NCBI RefSeq assembly: GCF_026162645.1
Contig: NZ_JAOTBE010000004.1
Span: 1-64,000 of the forward strand
Direction: 5' to 3'
Source: Paracoccus rhizosphaerae
GTDB taxonomy: Bacteria; Pseudomonadota; Alphaproteobacteria; Rhodobacterales; Rhodobacteraceae
DNA: 64,000 bases
Program-made: the position numbers and the translations under genes
Shown here: one piece after another, positions 1 to 8,258 of the stretch
Numbering within the stretch: position 1 is the first letter of the stretch
Layout: each line of letters opens with the position of its first letter
The notes under the pieces: generated by a model
The model's database searches: none
What the model saw: only the letters and a program-made list of their open reading frames with translations
What the model was told of the DNA's origin: nothing

Positions 1-307
1 TCCCCGCCTTCGGTGAAGCGGTATCTACGGATAACGAACCGGACCCGCAATAGGAAAAATGACAGGAACCACAAGAAAACGAACAACCTGCTGATTATCC
101 TGGGATAATCAGAGACAGCCTCCGGCCTCGCGCCGCCCTGCCAGCGGCCTGCACCCCATTCTGCACGGAATCACGACGCCCGCATGACAGAACAACCGTC
201 ACCCCCCAGTTCCCCCGCCCCACCACCGCGCCCGCCCCAAACTCGCCACACATGCCCACCAGTGACGCAGAAACAAAAAAGGCGCGGCAAACATGGCCAG
301 GACCACC
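1..307. other. left-edge non-coding stretch
   Basis: No reading frame here looks like a protein: the open frames are short, proline- and arginine-rich and overlap on both strands. The stretch leads directly into the decayed transposase and may be part of the same old insertion, but no terminal inverted repeat could be recognised. Confidence 0.5.
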
Positions 308-705
308 AGATGGCTTCCAGAAGGCGCGCCTTGTCGACCGTGCGCCCTTCGGCCACTGGGAACACCCGGACCTTCATCGCCGCCCTGCGCCACGACCGGC
401 TGGATGCGCCCCGAGGGTGACTGGCGATGCCATGAACCGCGAACTGTCCGAGATTTATGGCGAAACCCGACTGGCCCCGACACTGCGACCCGGCGAGGTG
501 ATCATTCCGGATGACCTGTCATCGCACAAGAGCCCCAAGGCCGCGGCAACCATGAGCGCCGTTGGCGCGTGGTTCTAGGTCTTGCCTCTCTGTAGCCCGG
601 ATCTTGACCCTATCGAGATCCCTCGGGCGTCCACGCCCTCAGATCCGCAAAGCTCAAGGCCCTGATCCGAAGAGCCGCGGCGCGAACCTGCGAGGCGCAC
701 TGGTG
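308..705 (+). pseudogene. decayed IS630-family transposase remnant
   Basis: Pieces of an IS630-type DDE transposase can be read in order but in different frames. GFQKARLVDRAPFGHWEH lies at 312-365, TRTFIAALRHDRLDAP at 364-411 in a second frame, and a third segment at 432-575 contains LAPTLRPGEVIIPDDLSSHK, the family's second catalytic Asp region. After a TAG stop the same frame continues with SPDLDPIE, and after another shift AKLKALIRRAAART is readable at 647-688. At least three frame changes and one in-frame stop mean it cannot make a transposase. The N-terminal helix-turn-helix half is missing. Family assignment rests on recognised motifs, not on a search. Confidence 0.75.
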
Positions 706-1124
706 CTGACATAATCCATCCTCCCGGAAAGAACGAACGACAAATTAACCGCCCTTGTAATTCCCCGGCCCCGGGGTTTTGCAGAAACGCCTTAACAGTA
801 CTGCTGGATGAGGCTTGTTTCTGGGGCACCATCATCAATTGTGATTCGCTCTTCGGAGCTGCCCTAGACCGAGAGCTTTCGAGCTATGGAGAGCAGCATT
901 CGTCGATGTAAGCGGATGTCGTAACTGGCTCAGGTAGTCACGAGCCTGATTGTTCGCTGAGCATGAGGGTCCTGCCGAAAAGTCGGCTTGCCAAACGTAC
1001 TATAGAGCCATCTTGGCACCCCAAAGTATGTTAACCTACTTCACGCTCCCGGGGACCTCGAAAAAACAGATGACAAACCTGGTCACTGCTGCTGACCCAA
1101 CATGTGGAGACCCATAAACGCAAA
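706..1124. other. non-coding stretch after the transposase remnant
   Basis: No gene, repeat or RNA was recognised. The open frames on either strand have no known motif or good ribosome binding site. It separates the IS630 remnant from the terminator of the DUF481 gene and may contain further eroded insertion-sequence DNA. Confidence 0.4.
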
Positions 1125-1145
1125 GTTGGCCGCAGTGCGGCCAAC
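1125..1145 (-). terminator. intrinsic terminator of the DUF481 gene
   Basis: A perfect 9-bp inverted repeat, GTTGGCCGC and GCGGCCAAC, encloses a 3-base loop. On the minus strand it is followed by a T-rich tract (TTTGCGTTT). It lies about 65 bases past the stop codon of the DUF481 gene. Confidence 0.65.
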
Positions 1146-1211
1146 TGAGAACTTGATGCGGATCCATCGGCAAGGACCGCGCCCAAAGACCGTCGATGCC
1201 GATAGTGTCGA

Positions 1212-2195
1212 TTAGAAGCCGTAGACGACTGCAACGCCCAGGGTGTTGTCGGTACGGATTGCACGGTTCTCTTGGTATTCCGTGGTATAGCTCAAGCGGG
1301 TGGCCAGCTGTTCGGACATCTGGAAGTTCACGCCGAACTCGTTCGTGATCACATCATCCGAGTCGCTCGAACCGAGATAGTCGGTGTCGTTGGTGATGAA
1401 GATCATGTCGTTGAAGCGGTGGTAAAGACGCGACGACGCGATATAGCCTACCTCGGTATCCGACGAGGCATCACTCGAAACCAGCGTCAGGTCACCGTCC
1501 GTCAGGACGAGGTCACCATCGGCCGTCCGCAGAGGCTCAACTCCGGCATAAGCTGCACCGGTCTCCGTGTAACGGACGCCAACACCGGCCTGGACGCGCC
1601 AAGTGGTTTCGGGGCTGTTGAGGATGCGGTAGCCGGGACCGAAGCCCAGGAACGCGTCCTGACGGAAGTCGCTGAATTCGGCGGCGTAGTCCTCAACCGA
1701 CTGGCCATCGCTGTTGCGTTCGCCATCGACCAAGCCGTCCTGGCTGATGCGGCCCAAGGCAAAGGCATAGAACTGGTCGTTGAAGTAGTACTGCGCGTCA
1801 TAGATCGCGTTGACTTCTTCCTGATCCTTGTCGCCGTTGTCGTCTTCGCCGAACTCAATCGACAGGCCGACGCTCTGCGCGAAAACGCCCTGATTGTAGC
1901 TGATCCGGCCAGCGACCGCGAGGTCCTGGTTCTCGGTGTTGCCGGTGCGGCCGATGTAGGAAAGCGACATGGTGCCGAACAGGCCCTGACGGCGGTCAGC
2001 GGGGCCGAACCGGTCCGCGTCGTTGTCACGATCGAACACGTCGGTGACGTCATCTTCAATGTCGGTGATGCGGTCGTCGATACCCGAGATGCCGGTCGCG
2101 TCGGCGCCGGTGGCGATTTCGGTCTGCGCGAACGCGGGTGCCGACAGGGCGGCCAGGATGGCGGCAGTGCCGGTCAGCAGCGTAACTTTTTTCAT
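1212..2195 (-). CDS. DUF481 family outer-membrane protein
   Basis: A 327-residue exported protein predicted to be an outer-membrane beta-barrel. The first 23 residues form a signal peptide (MKKVTLLTGTAAILAALS, cleavage after AFA). An acidic linker follows (roughly residues 30-60), then a DUF481/YdiY-type region with SYIGRTGNTENQD, a DAFLGFGPGYRI segment and a C-terminal strand ending in tyrosine, glycine and phenylalanine, typical of barrel insertion. An in-frame upstream ATG exists, but the chosen start at 2195 has GAGGAAG in front of it and begins the signal peptide. The gene stands alone between two terminators. DUF481 proteins include the salt-induced YdiY; the exact role is unknown. Confidence 0.85.
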   Translation of the reverse strand: MKKVTLLTGTAAILAALSAPAFAQTEIATGADATGISGIDDRITDIEDDVTDVFDRDNDADRFGPADRRQGLFGTMSLSYIGRTGNTENQDLAVAGRISYNQGVFAQSVGLSIEFGEDDNGDKDQEEVNAIYDAQYYFNDQFYAFALGRISQDGLVDGERNSDGQSVEDYAAEFSDFRQDAFLGFGPGYRILNSPETTWRVQAGVGVRYTETGAAYAGVEPLRTADGDLVLTDGDLTLVSSDASSDTEVGYIASSRLYHRFNDMIFITNDTDYLGSSDSDDVITNEFGVNFQMSEQLATRLSYTTEYQENRAIRTDNTLGVAVVYGF

Positions 2196-2651
2196 CTTAA
2201 CTTCCTCACGAGCTGAGTTTCGTTGTCCTGGCTCCATCTTGGCACCAGAGCATCTCTGCTGCGAGATCAATTAGACCCGCCCCCCGCAGGTTCAAAGAGC
2301 AGCCGGACATATTACGAAGCCATGAAAATCCGACAGCACTGCCGCCTGCTTTCAACCGGCGAAAGTTTGCCGAAAAGGCACTGAAACGATTTTTGATGCA
2401 ACTATTTGGCGTATCATGTAACTTGCAATACTGATTGCGGAAACAAGGCTTAAACTGCAGGTCGTGGACTGATCGTGAAACTGGCGTCTCTGAAACACGG
2501 ACGTGACTGCTGAAAGGTAAGGCAGTTCCTCGACGACTTCCCGCCCCGCGCGATGTTGCATAGAAGTCACGGTCGTTGCCCGGCTTTCCAAGCCACTGTG
2601 TCGCAGGCAGGGCACTTAGAGCCCGCAAGGCCCGCACGCGTCAACAGAAAA
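2196..2651. other. upstream region of the DUF481 gene
   Basis: About 450 bases lie between the end of nusB and the DUF481 gene. The middle (about 2380-2460) is richer in A and T than its surroundings and probably carries the DUF481 promoter, but no convincing -35/-10 pair was found. No coding sequence is supported on either strand. Confidence 0.45.
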
Positions 2652-2673
2652 GCCCGGCCTCAGCAGGCCGGGC
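2652..2673 (-). terminator. intrinsic terminator of the rib-nusB operon
   Basis: A perfect 9-bp inverted repeat, GCCCGGCCT and AGGCCGGGC, with a 4-base loop. On the minus strand it runs straight into TTTTCTGTT. It starts about 30 bases past the nusB stop and closes the ribE-ribBA-ribH-nusB operon. Confidence 0.85.
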
Positions 2674-2701
2674 CTTGATCAGAGTCGCGATTGCACGCCG
2701 C

Positions 2702-3178
2702 TCAGCTGAACGAGTCGGGCTGCAGGTGCCGCGCCATGTGGTCCAGGACTGCATTGACGAATTTCGTCTCGCGGCCCTCGGGGAAGAAGGCCTGCGTCAG
2801 GCGGACATATTCGCTGATCACCACCTTGGCGGGTGCGCGTCCGGTCACAAGTTCGGCGCCGGCGGCCCGGAAGACCGCGCGCAGGACAGGGTCGATACGC
2901 TCGATCGGCCAGCGCTCGACCAAGGCCCGATCTGTCGCCTGGTCGATGCGGGACTGCCAGATGACGACCTCGTCGACAATCCGGCCGAACAGGGCCTCGT
3001 CTGCCTCGGCTGTTGGGCCGTCACGGTCGTCGGCGGCGATGCGGAAGTTCTGGAACTCGCGCGTGACACGGTCGGCCGACTGGCCGGCAGCCTCCATCTG
3101 GAACAGGGCCTGTACGGCATAGAGCCGTGCCGCGCTGCTCAGCGTGCGGCGGTCGGGGCGTTTGCCGCTCTCGGTCAT
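2702..3178 (-). CDS. nusB: transcription antitermination factor NusB
   Basis: A 158-residue NusB, normal length for the family. With NusE (S10) it binds boxA RNA and helps RNA polymerase read through rRNA operons. The all-helical NusB fold is shown by SSAARLYAVQALFQME near the N-terminus, ERIDPVLRAVFRAAGAEL in the middle and KFVNAVLDHMARH at the end. It is the last gene of the riboflavin operon, and its ATG overlaps the ribH stop as ATGA, so the two are probably translationally coupled. The ribH-nusB order is common in bacteria. Confidence 0.95.
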   Translation of the reverse strand: MTESGKRPDRRTLSSAARLYAVQALFQMEAAGQSADRVTREFQNFRIAADDRDGPTAEADEALFGRIVDEVVIWQSRIDQATDRALVERWPIERIDPVLRAVFRAAGAELVTGRAPAKVVISEYVRLTQAFFPEGRETKFVNAVLDHMARHLQPDSFS

Positions 3179-3723
3179 GCGCGCCCCTGCCCTTCCAGCG
3201 CCCCGGCCAGACGGATCAGGTCGGTTTCGGGCAGAGCCCCCTCGGGCGTCCGGCGCCACCGGCGGGCCAGCGCAATCAGATGCAGGGCCGCCGCGGCAGC
3301 GCCGCCACCTTTGTTCTGTCCCTCGGGGTCGGCGCGAACCTGCGCCTGCGCCATGTTCTCGACCGTCAGGATGCCGTTGCCGATGCAAAGCCCTTGCAGG
3401 CCCAGCAGCGTCAGCCCGCGGGAGCTGTCATTGCAGACCGTATCGTAATGCGTCGTCTCGCCCCGGATCACGCAGCCAAGCGCGACGAAGCCGTCGAAAC
3501 GCCCGCTGCGGGAGGCAAGTGCCACGGCAGTCGGTATTTCAAGGGCGCCGGGGACCTCGATCACCTCGATCTCGGCACCGGCCTGACTGGCCGTGGCGCG
3601 GGCGCCGGCGACCAGCCCGTCAGCGATCTCGCGGTAATAGGGCGCGACGATCGCCAGCAGGCGGACCGGAGCCTCCAGACGCGGCAGCGCCAGTTCGTGA
3701 TGTTGCGTGTTCGAGGCCATCAT
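3175..3723 (-). CDS. ribH: 6,7-dimethyl-8-ribityllumazine synthase
   Basis: A 182-residue lumazine synthase. It condenses 5-amino-6-ribitylaminouracil with 3,4-dihydroxy-2-butanone 4-phosphate, the penultimate step of riboflavin synthesis. Family signatures are VIEVPGALEIP, the GCVIRGETTHYD segment with the catalytic His, and GNGILTVEN. ATG codons at 3723 and 3720 directly follow the ribBA stop, so either may be used. The C-terminal tail of about 20 residues beyond ALARRWRR is longer than in minimal members. It sits between ribBA, which supplies one substrate, and nusB. Confidence 0.95.
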   Translation of the reverse strand: MMASNTQHHELALPRLEAPVRLLAIVAPYYREIADGLVAGARATASQAGAEIEVIEVPGALEIPTAVALASRSGRFDGFVALGCVIRGETTHYDTVCNDSSRGLTLLGLQGLCIGNGILTVENMAQAQVRADPEGQNKGGGAAAAALHLIALARRWRRTPEGALPETDLIRLAGALEGQGRA

Positions 3724-4842
3724 TCAGTCCTTGGGAATAGGCCGGGTGGAATGGATCGAAAGGCCGTAGGCGTCAAGCCCCACCACCTTCACGGGCGCCG
3801 AATTGGTCAGAAGGATCAGCTGCGACAGGCCCAGTGCCGACAGGATCTGCGCGCCAAGACCGTATTGCCGCAGCGTGTGGGGGCCGACCTCGCCACCTTC
3901 AACCACGACCTCGGACAGGTCGCGGATCAGCACCACGACGCCCCGCCCCTCGTCGGCGATGGCTTGCATGGCGGCCTGCAGACTGCCCGCGTCTTCGCGA
4001 CCGATGCCCAGAACATCGTGCAGCGGGTCCAGCGCGTGCATCCGCACCAGGACCGGCGCATCCGTGTTCAGGTCGCCCTTGGACAGGACGATATGTTCGA
4101 TCCCCTGGGTCTCGTCGGCGAAGATCCGCATCATCCAGTCGCCGCCATGCATGGAATGCACCTGGCGCTGCGCCCGCTCGGCGATCAGATTGTCATAGCG
4201 CCGTCGATAGCGGATCAGGTCGCTGATCGTGCCGATCTTCAGCCCGTGCTTGCGGGCGAAAGCCACCAGGTCGGGCAGCCGCGCCATGCTGCCGTCCTCG
4301 TTCATGATCTCGCAGATCACGCCCGCGGGATTCAGCCCCGCCAACCGAGAGATGTCCACGGCCGCCTCGGTATGGCCGGCCCGGACCAGAACGCCGCCGT
4401 CGCGGGCGCGCAGCGGGAAGATGTGGCCGGGTGTGGCGATGTCGGGGGCGCCCTTCGACGGGTCGATCGCCACGCTGATCGTGCGGGCGCGGTCGTGCGC
4501 GCTGATGCCGGTCGTGACACCTTCCCGCGCCTCGATGGACATGGTGAAGGCGGTCTCGTGGCGGCTGGAATTTTTGGGGCTCATCAGCGTCAGGCCCAGA
4601 GTCTCGATCCGGTCGGCCGTCAACGACAGGCAGATCAGGCCCCGGCCATGAGTGGCCATGAAGTTGATCGCGTCCGGCGTGGCCATCTGCGCCGGGATGA
4701 CCAGGTCGCCCTCGTTCTCGCGGTCCTCGTGATCAACCAGGATGAACATCCGGCCGTTCCTGGCCTCGTTGATGATCTCCTCGATAGGCGAGATCGCGCC
4801 CGAGAGGTCGCGTTCCACGGGGCCGGGCTGTTCGAATTGCAT
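3724..4842 (-). CDS. ribB: 3,4-dihydroxy-2-butanone-4-phosphate synthase with degenerate GTP cyclohydrolase II domain
   Basis: A 372-residue two-domain RibBA-type protein. The N-terminal part (about residues 15-215) is an intact DHBP synthase: DHEDRENEGD at 38-47, HGRGLICLS at 65-73 and HTEAAVDISR at 157-166. The C-terminal part (about 225-372) has the GTP cyclohydrolase II fold, with YGLGAQIL and a final TNSAPVKVVGLDAYGL. However, the zinc-binding cysteines expected after VLVRMH are absent (ALDPLHDVLGIGRED) and the catalytic QEGRGIG-type motif is missing. Only DHBP synthase activity is therefore likely, as in the RibBX proteins described for other proteobacteria. A functional ribA must lie outside the window. 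Confidence 0.93.
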   Translation of the reverse strand: MQFEQPGPVERDLSGAISPIEEIINEARNGRMFILVDHEDRENEGDLVIPAQMATPDAINFMATHGRGLICLSLTADRIETLGLTLMSPKNSSRHETAFTMSIEAREGVTTGISAHDRARTISVAIDPSKGAPDIATPGHIFPLRARDGGVLVRAGHTEAAVDISRLAGLNPAGVICEIMNEDGSMARLPDLVAFARKHGLKIGTISDLIRYRRRYDNLIAERAQRQVHSMHGGDWMMRIFADETQGIEHIVLSKGDLNTDAPVLVRMHALDPLHDVLGIGREDAGSLQAAMQAIADEGRGVVVLIRDLSEVVVEGGEVGPHTLRQYGLGAQILSALGLSQLILLTNSAPVKVVGLDAYGLSIHSTRPIPKD

Positions 4843-4889
4843 CTGGTCGTCCTTGCTGCTGCGCCCGAAAGGGGAACGCGCCGTTGGAT

Positions 4890-5486
4890 TTAGTGCCCCG
4901 CCTCGGCCAGCCGCGCGACATAGCGGGCCAAGGTGTCGATCTCGAGATTGACGGCATCGCCCTCGGCCGCATCGCCCCAGGTGGTCACCTCTTGCGTATG
5001 CGGGATCAGGTTGATGCCGAAGCGGTTGCCATCGACCTCGTTCACCGTCAACGAGGTGCCGTTCAGCGCGACCGAACCCTTGGGCGCCACGAAACGGGCC
5101 AGCGCCGCCGGGGCCTCGAAGGTCAGGCGCAGGCTGTCGCCGTCGCGCGACGCGGCCACGATCCGTGCGACGCCATCCACATGCCCGCTGACGATATGAC
5201 CGCCAAGCTCGTCCCCGACGCGCAGCGCGCGTTCCAGGTTCAGCCGCTGTCCGACCGCCCATCCGTTCGACCCTATGCTGGTCTTCGAGAGCGTCTCGGC
5301 CGAGATGTCGACCTCGAACCAGTCCTCGCCCTTCGCCACGACCGTCAGGCAGACGCCGTCGCAGGCGATTGACGCCCCCATGTCCACGCCCGCCATGTCA
5401 TAGGCGCATCCGATTCGGGCGCGCATGTCGCCGCGCATCTGCACCATGCGCACAATGCCGATATCGGTGATGATGCCGGTGAACAT
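4890..5486 (-). CDS. ribE: riboflavin synthase alpha subunit
   Basis: A 198-residue riboflavin synthase, normal length. It dismutates two lumazine molecules to riboflavin and the ribitylamino-uracil. The usual MFTGII start is present, and the two lumazine-binding repeats are visible as IACDGVCLTVV near residue 40 and VALNGTSLTVNEV near residue 138; GGHIVSGHVDG joins them. It lies 47 bases upstream of ribBA in the same operon. The gene also goes by ribC or risA in other species. It is divergent from the capsule genes, so the 175 bases upstream should hold promoters in both directions. Confidence 0.95.
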   Translation of the reverse strand: MFTGIITDIGIVRMVQMRGDMRARIGCAYDMAGVDMGASIACDGVCLTVVAKGEDWFEVDISAETLSKTSIGSNGWAVGQRLNLERALRVGDELGGHIVSGHVDGVARIVAASRDGDSLRLTFEAPAALARFVAPKGSVALNGTSLTVNEVDGNRFGINLIPHTQEVTTWGDAAEGDAVNLEIDTLARYVARLAEAGH

Positions 5487-5661
5487 CGTCGTCTTCCCCT
5501 TGCCGTTCGATTTGACCTAGGGCATCGGCCTTGCCCGTTCAAGCGCCATGCCGGTTCGACCCGGTTAAGGACGATGCACAAATTACTGGATCGGCCCCCC
5601 TTTTCCATGGCATGTGAAGACAACCCCTTGCCCAATCAGGACAGCCCGTAGCAAGTCGAGC

Positions 5662-7017
5662 ATGTTGCACCAAAGCTCAACCTTTCCGCTGCCGCAGCGC
5701 GGCGATGCCGCCGCCACGTCCGCGGCGATGCCGGGTGGTCAGGGTCGGGTCTTCCTGATGCTGCAGGGCCCGCACGGGCCGTTCTTCGACGGCCTGGGCC
5801 GCCTGCTGCGGGCTGCGGGCGCGCAGGTGTGGCGCTGCGGCTTCAATGCGGGGGACGAATTCTTCTGGCGCGACAAGGCCAGCTTCATCCGTTACGAGGG
5901 CACGGCCCAGGACTGGCCCGACCACCTGCGCCGCATCCTGGATGACAAGGGCATCACCGACATCATCCTCTATGGCGACGTGCGCCCGATCCACGCGGCG
6001 GCACGCAGCATGGCCGCTGAACGCGGCATCGCGGTCCACGTCTTCGAGGAAGGCTACCTGCGCCCCTACTGGATCAGCTACGAGCGGCAAGGCGCGAACG
6101 GGAATTCGGTCCTGCTGGACATCCCGCTGGCCCAGATGCGCCGCGTGTTGCGCGAACAGATCAACGAGGTGCGCCGCCCCCCGGCCCACTGGGGCGACAT
6201 GCGGCAGCACAAGTTCTATGGCGCCTTCTACCACTTCATGATCCTGGTCGCGAACCGACAGTATCGTGCCTATCGGGGGCACCGGAACATCTCGGTCCGG
6301 CGGGAATTCCAGCTGAATCTTCGCCGCCTTCTCATGACGCCGGTGCACCGGATCGAACACATGATCCAGTGGCGGCGGCTGCGGCTGTCGGGCTGGCCCT
6401 ACAACCTCGTGCTGATGCAGCTCGAGCACGACTCGAACTTCCTCGGTCACTCGTCCTTCACCCGGAACGCGCAGTTCGTGCAGACGGTGGTGCAGGCGTT
6501 TGCCCGTTCGGCGCCGCGGCACCATCACCTGGTCTTCAAGGCTCACCCGCTCGAGGATGGGCGGGCCGGCAACCGCAACGCCATCCGCGCCGCGGCCGAA
6601 GCCGAAGGCGTCGCCGATCGCGTCCATTACGTCCGCGGCGGCAAACTGGCCGAGATCCTGTCGCACGCGCGGGCGGTGGTGACCGTGAATTCAACCGGCG
6701 CGCAGCAGGCGCTGTGGCGCGGCATCCCTGTCAAGGCGCTTGGCCGCGCGGTCTATGGAAAACCCGGGCTTGTGTCCGATCAGCCGCTCGAGGATTTCCT
6801 TGCCGCGCCCGAGGCGCCGGACCCCCAGGCCTATCGCACGTTCCGCGACTATCTGCTGCAAACCAGCCAGATTCCCGGCGGATACTATGCCAGCCGCTCG
6901 CGCGCGCACGCGCTGAGGCTGGTGGCCGACATGCTTTTGTCGCCCCACGACCCCTACGATGCGCTGGCCATCGGCAATGTCCTGCCACGCCAGCAGCTTT
7001 CGGACCGTCATCGTTGA
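5662..7017 (+). CDS. kpsS: capsule polysaccharide biosynthesis protein, KpsS-type Kdo transferase
   Basis: A 451-residue cytosolic protein of the capsule synthesis family. KpsS adds the first beta-Kdo residue to phosphatidylglycerol to start the lipid anchor of group 2-type capsules. Recognisable parts are VFLMLQGPHGPFF near the N-terminus, HVFEEGYLRPYW, QLEHDSNFLGHSSF, the KAHPLEDG motif and VTVNSTGAQQALWRG. The ATG at 5662 is preferred; a GTG at 5614 would add 16 residues without family character. It opens the kpsS-exporter-kpsC set. It could be named differently in related genomes, but the family is clear. Confidence 0.88.
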   Translation: MLHQSSTFPLPQRGDAAATSAAMPGGQGRVFLMLQGPHGPFFDGLGRLLRAAGAQVWRCGFNAGDEFFWRDKASFIRYEGTAQDWPDHLRRILDDKGITDIILYGDVRPIHAAARSMAAERGIAVHVFEEGYLRPYWISYERQGANGNSVLLDIPLAQMRRVLREQINEVRRPPAHWGDMRQHKFYGAFYHFMILVANRQYRAYRGHRNISVRREFQLNLRRLLMTPVHRIEHMIQWRRLRLSGWPYNLVLMQLEHDSNFLGHSSFTRNAQFVQTVVQAFARSAPRHHHLVFKAHPLEDGRAGNRNAIRAAAEAEGVADRVHYVRGGKLAEILSHARAVVTVNSTGAQQALWRGIPVKALGRAVYGKPGLVSDQPLEDFLAAPEAPDPQAYRTFRDYLLQTSQIPGGYYASRSRAHALRLVADMLLSPHDPYDALAIGNVLPRQQLSDRHR

Positions 7018-7120
7018 TGAAGTCCACAAAATCCGACTATGGCGTAATCTGCGTCGACACAGCTAAAACAGTCTTTGTAATCGGCATGACCGGCCGAGGA
7101 AAATAACAGGAGTACCCGAG

Positions 7121-8251
7121 GTGACAGTTTTCATTCCATCCGCAGCGCCGCTGCGCCTGCTGATGCTTGCATCCATGACGCTGCTTGCCGCATGCGCCCT
7201 GCCCCGCTCGGGCCCGAACAAGAACGAGATCTTCGACGGCGCCGTCGAACGTGGCGGCGATGCGCAGGTCATCTACGTCAACGACCATGTGACACGCGCA
7301 TCCGCCTTCGCGCCGGCCTATGGCTTTTCGAACAGCTTCCGCAACGCCGGCCAGGTCGGTGCCGACGAAATCCGGGCTGGCGACGTGCTGGGCCTGTCGA
7401 TCTGGGAAAACGTCGATGACGGCCTTCTGACCTCGCTCGGCGCCAGCTCCACCGCGCTGACCGAAATCCAGGTGGACAGCGACGGCTTCATCTTCGTTCC
7501 CTATGCCGGGCGCGTCCGCGCCGCCGGCAGCACTCCGGACCAGTTGCGCCAGACGATCACGGAACGCCTGTCTGTGCAGACGCCGGACCCGCAGGTCACG
7601 GTGCAGCGCGTCGCCGGTGACGGTGCGACTGTGTCGGTCGTGGGCCAGGTGACCTCGCAAGGCGTCTATCCGATCGAACGGCCGACCCGCTCGCTCTCGG
7701 CAATGCTGGCCCGCGCCGGCGGCGTCGCCATCGACCCGGAGGTGGCGGTGGTCACTGTCAAGCGCGGCAACGACAGCGGCCGCGTTTGGCTGACCGACCT
7801 CTATGCCAGCCCGCTCAACGACATCGCGCTGCGGCCCGGCGACCTGATCGTCGTCGAGGAGGACCAGCGCAACTTCACGGCCCTCGGTGCCCTTGGTGGC
7901 CAGACCCGCGTGCCGCTGGGGAACGAGACAATCAACGCGGTCGAGGCGATCGCCATGGTCGGCGGCCTGAACTCGCAGCTGGCCGACCCGACCGGCGTGT
8001 TCGTCATGCGCGACGAACCCGAATCCGTCGCAAGCCGGGTCCTGGGCAAGCCGGTCATCGGTACGCAGCGTTTCGCCTATGTGCTGGACCTGACGCGGCC
8101 GAACGGTCTCTTCCTGGCGCGCGACTTCATCATCCGCGACGGGGACACCGTCTACGTGACCGAGGCGCCCTATGTTCAGTGGCAGAAGACCTTGGGCGCG
8201 ATCACCGGAAGCGCCTCGACCGCCGACAGCCTGACCAGCATCGGCAACTGA
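7121..8251 (+). CDS. polysaccharide export outer-membrane lipoprotein (Wza/KpsD family)
   Basis: A 376-residue export channel lipoprotein. A GTG start with AGGAG seven bases upstream is followed by a hydrophobic leader and a lipobox ending in Cys25 (LAAC). A Poly_export domain (about residues 85-165: ADEIRAGDVLGLSIWE, FVPYAGRVRAAG) is followed by two SLBB-like domains, one with VVGQVTSQGVYPI and one with ALGALGGQTRVPL. The protein should form the periplasmic and outer-membrane route for the capsule polymer. It lies between kpsS and kpsC. The inner-membrane ABC transporter genes (kpsM, kpsT, kpsE) are not in the window. Confidence 0.9.
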   Translation: MTVFIPSAAPLRLLMLASMTLLAACALPRSGPNKNEIFDGAVERGGDAQVIYVNDHVTRASAFAPAYGFSNSFRNAGQVGADEIRAGDVLGLSIWENVDDGLLTSLGASSTALTEIQVDSDGFIFVPYAGRVRAAGSTPDQLRQTITERLSVQTPDPQVTVQRVAGDGATVSVVGQVTSQGVYPIERPTRSLSAMLARAGGVAIDPEVAVVTVKRGNDSGRVWLTDLYASPLNDIALRPGDLIVVEEDQRNFTALGALGGQTRVPLGNETINAVEAIAMVGGLNSQLADPTGVFVMRDEPESVASRVLGKPVIGTQRFAYVLDLTRPNGLFLARDFIIRDGDTVYVTEAPYVQWQKTLGAITGSASTADSLTSIGN

Positions 8252-8258
8252 CGCATCA

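Noticed and set aside
2206..2637. 143-residue frame upstream of the DUF481 gene
   Set aside because: No family motif or ribosome site, and its end overlaps the DUF481 leader; better explained as promoter region.
3127..4893. 588-residue open frame opposite ribH and ribBA
   Set aside because: Antisense to two clearly identified genes and without any known motif.
5487..5661. FMN riboswitch in front of ribE
   Set aside because: The conserved RFN element was looked for upstream of ribE and no matching stems or core sequence were recognised.
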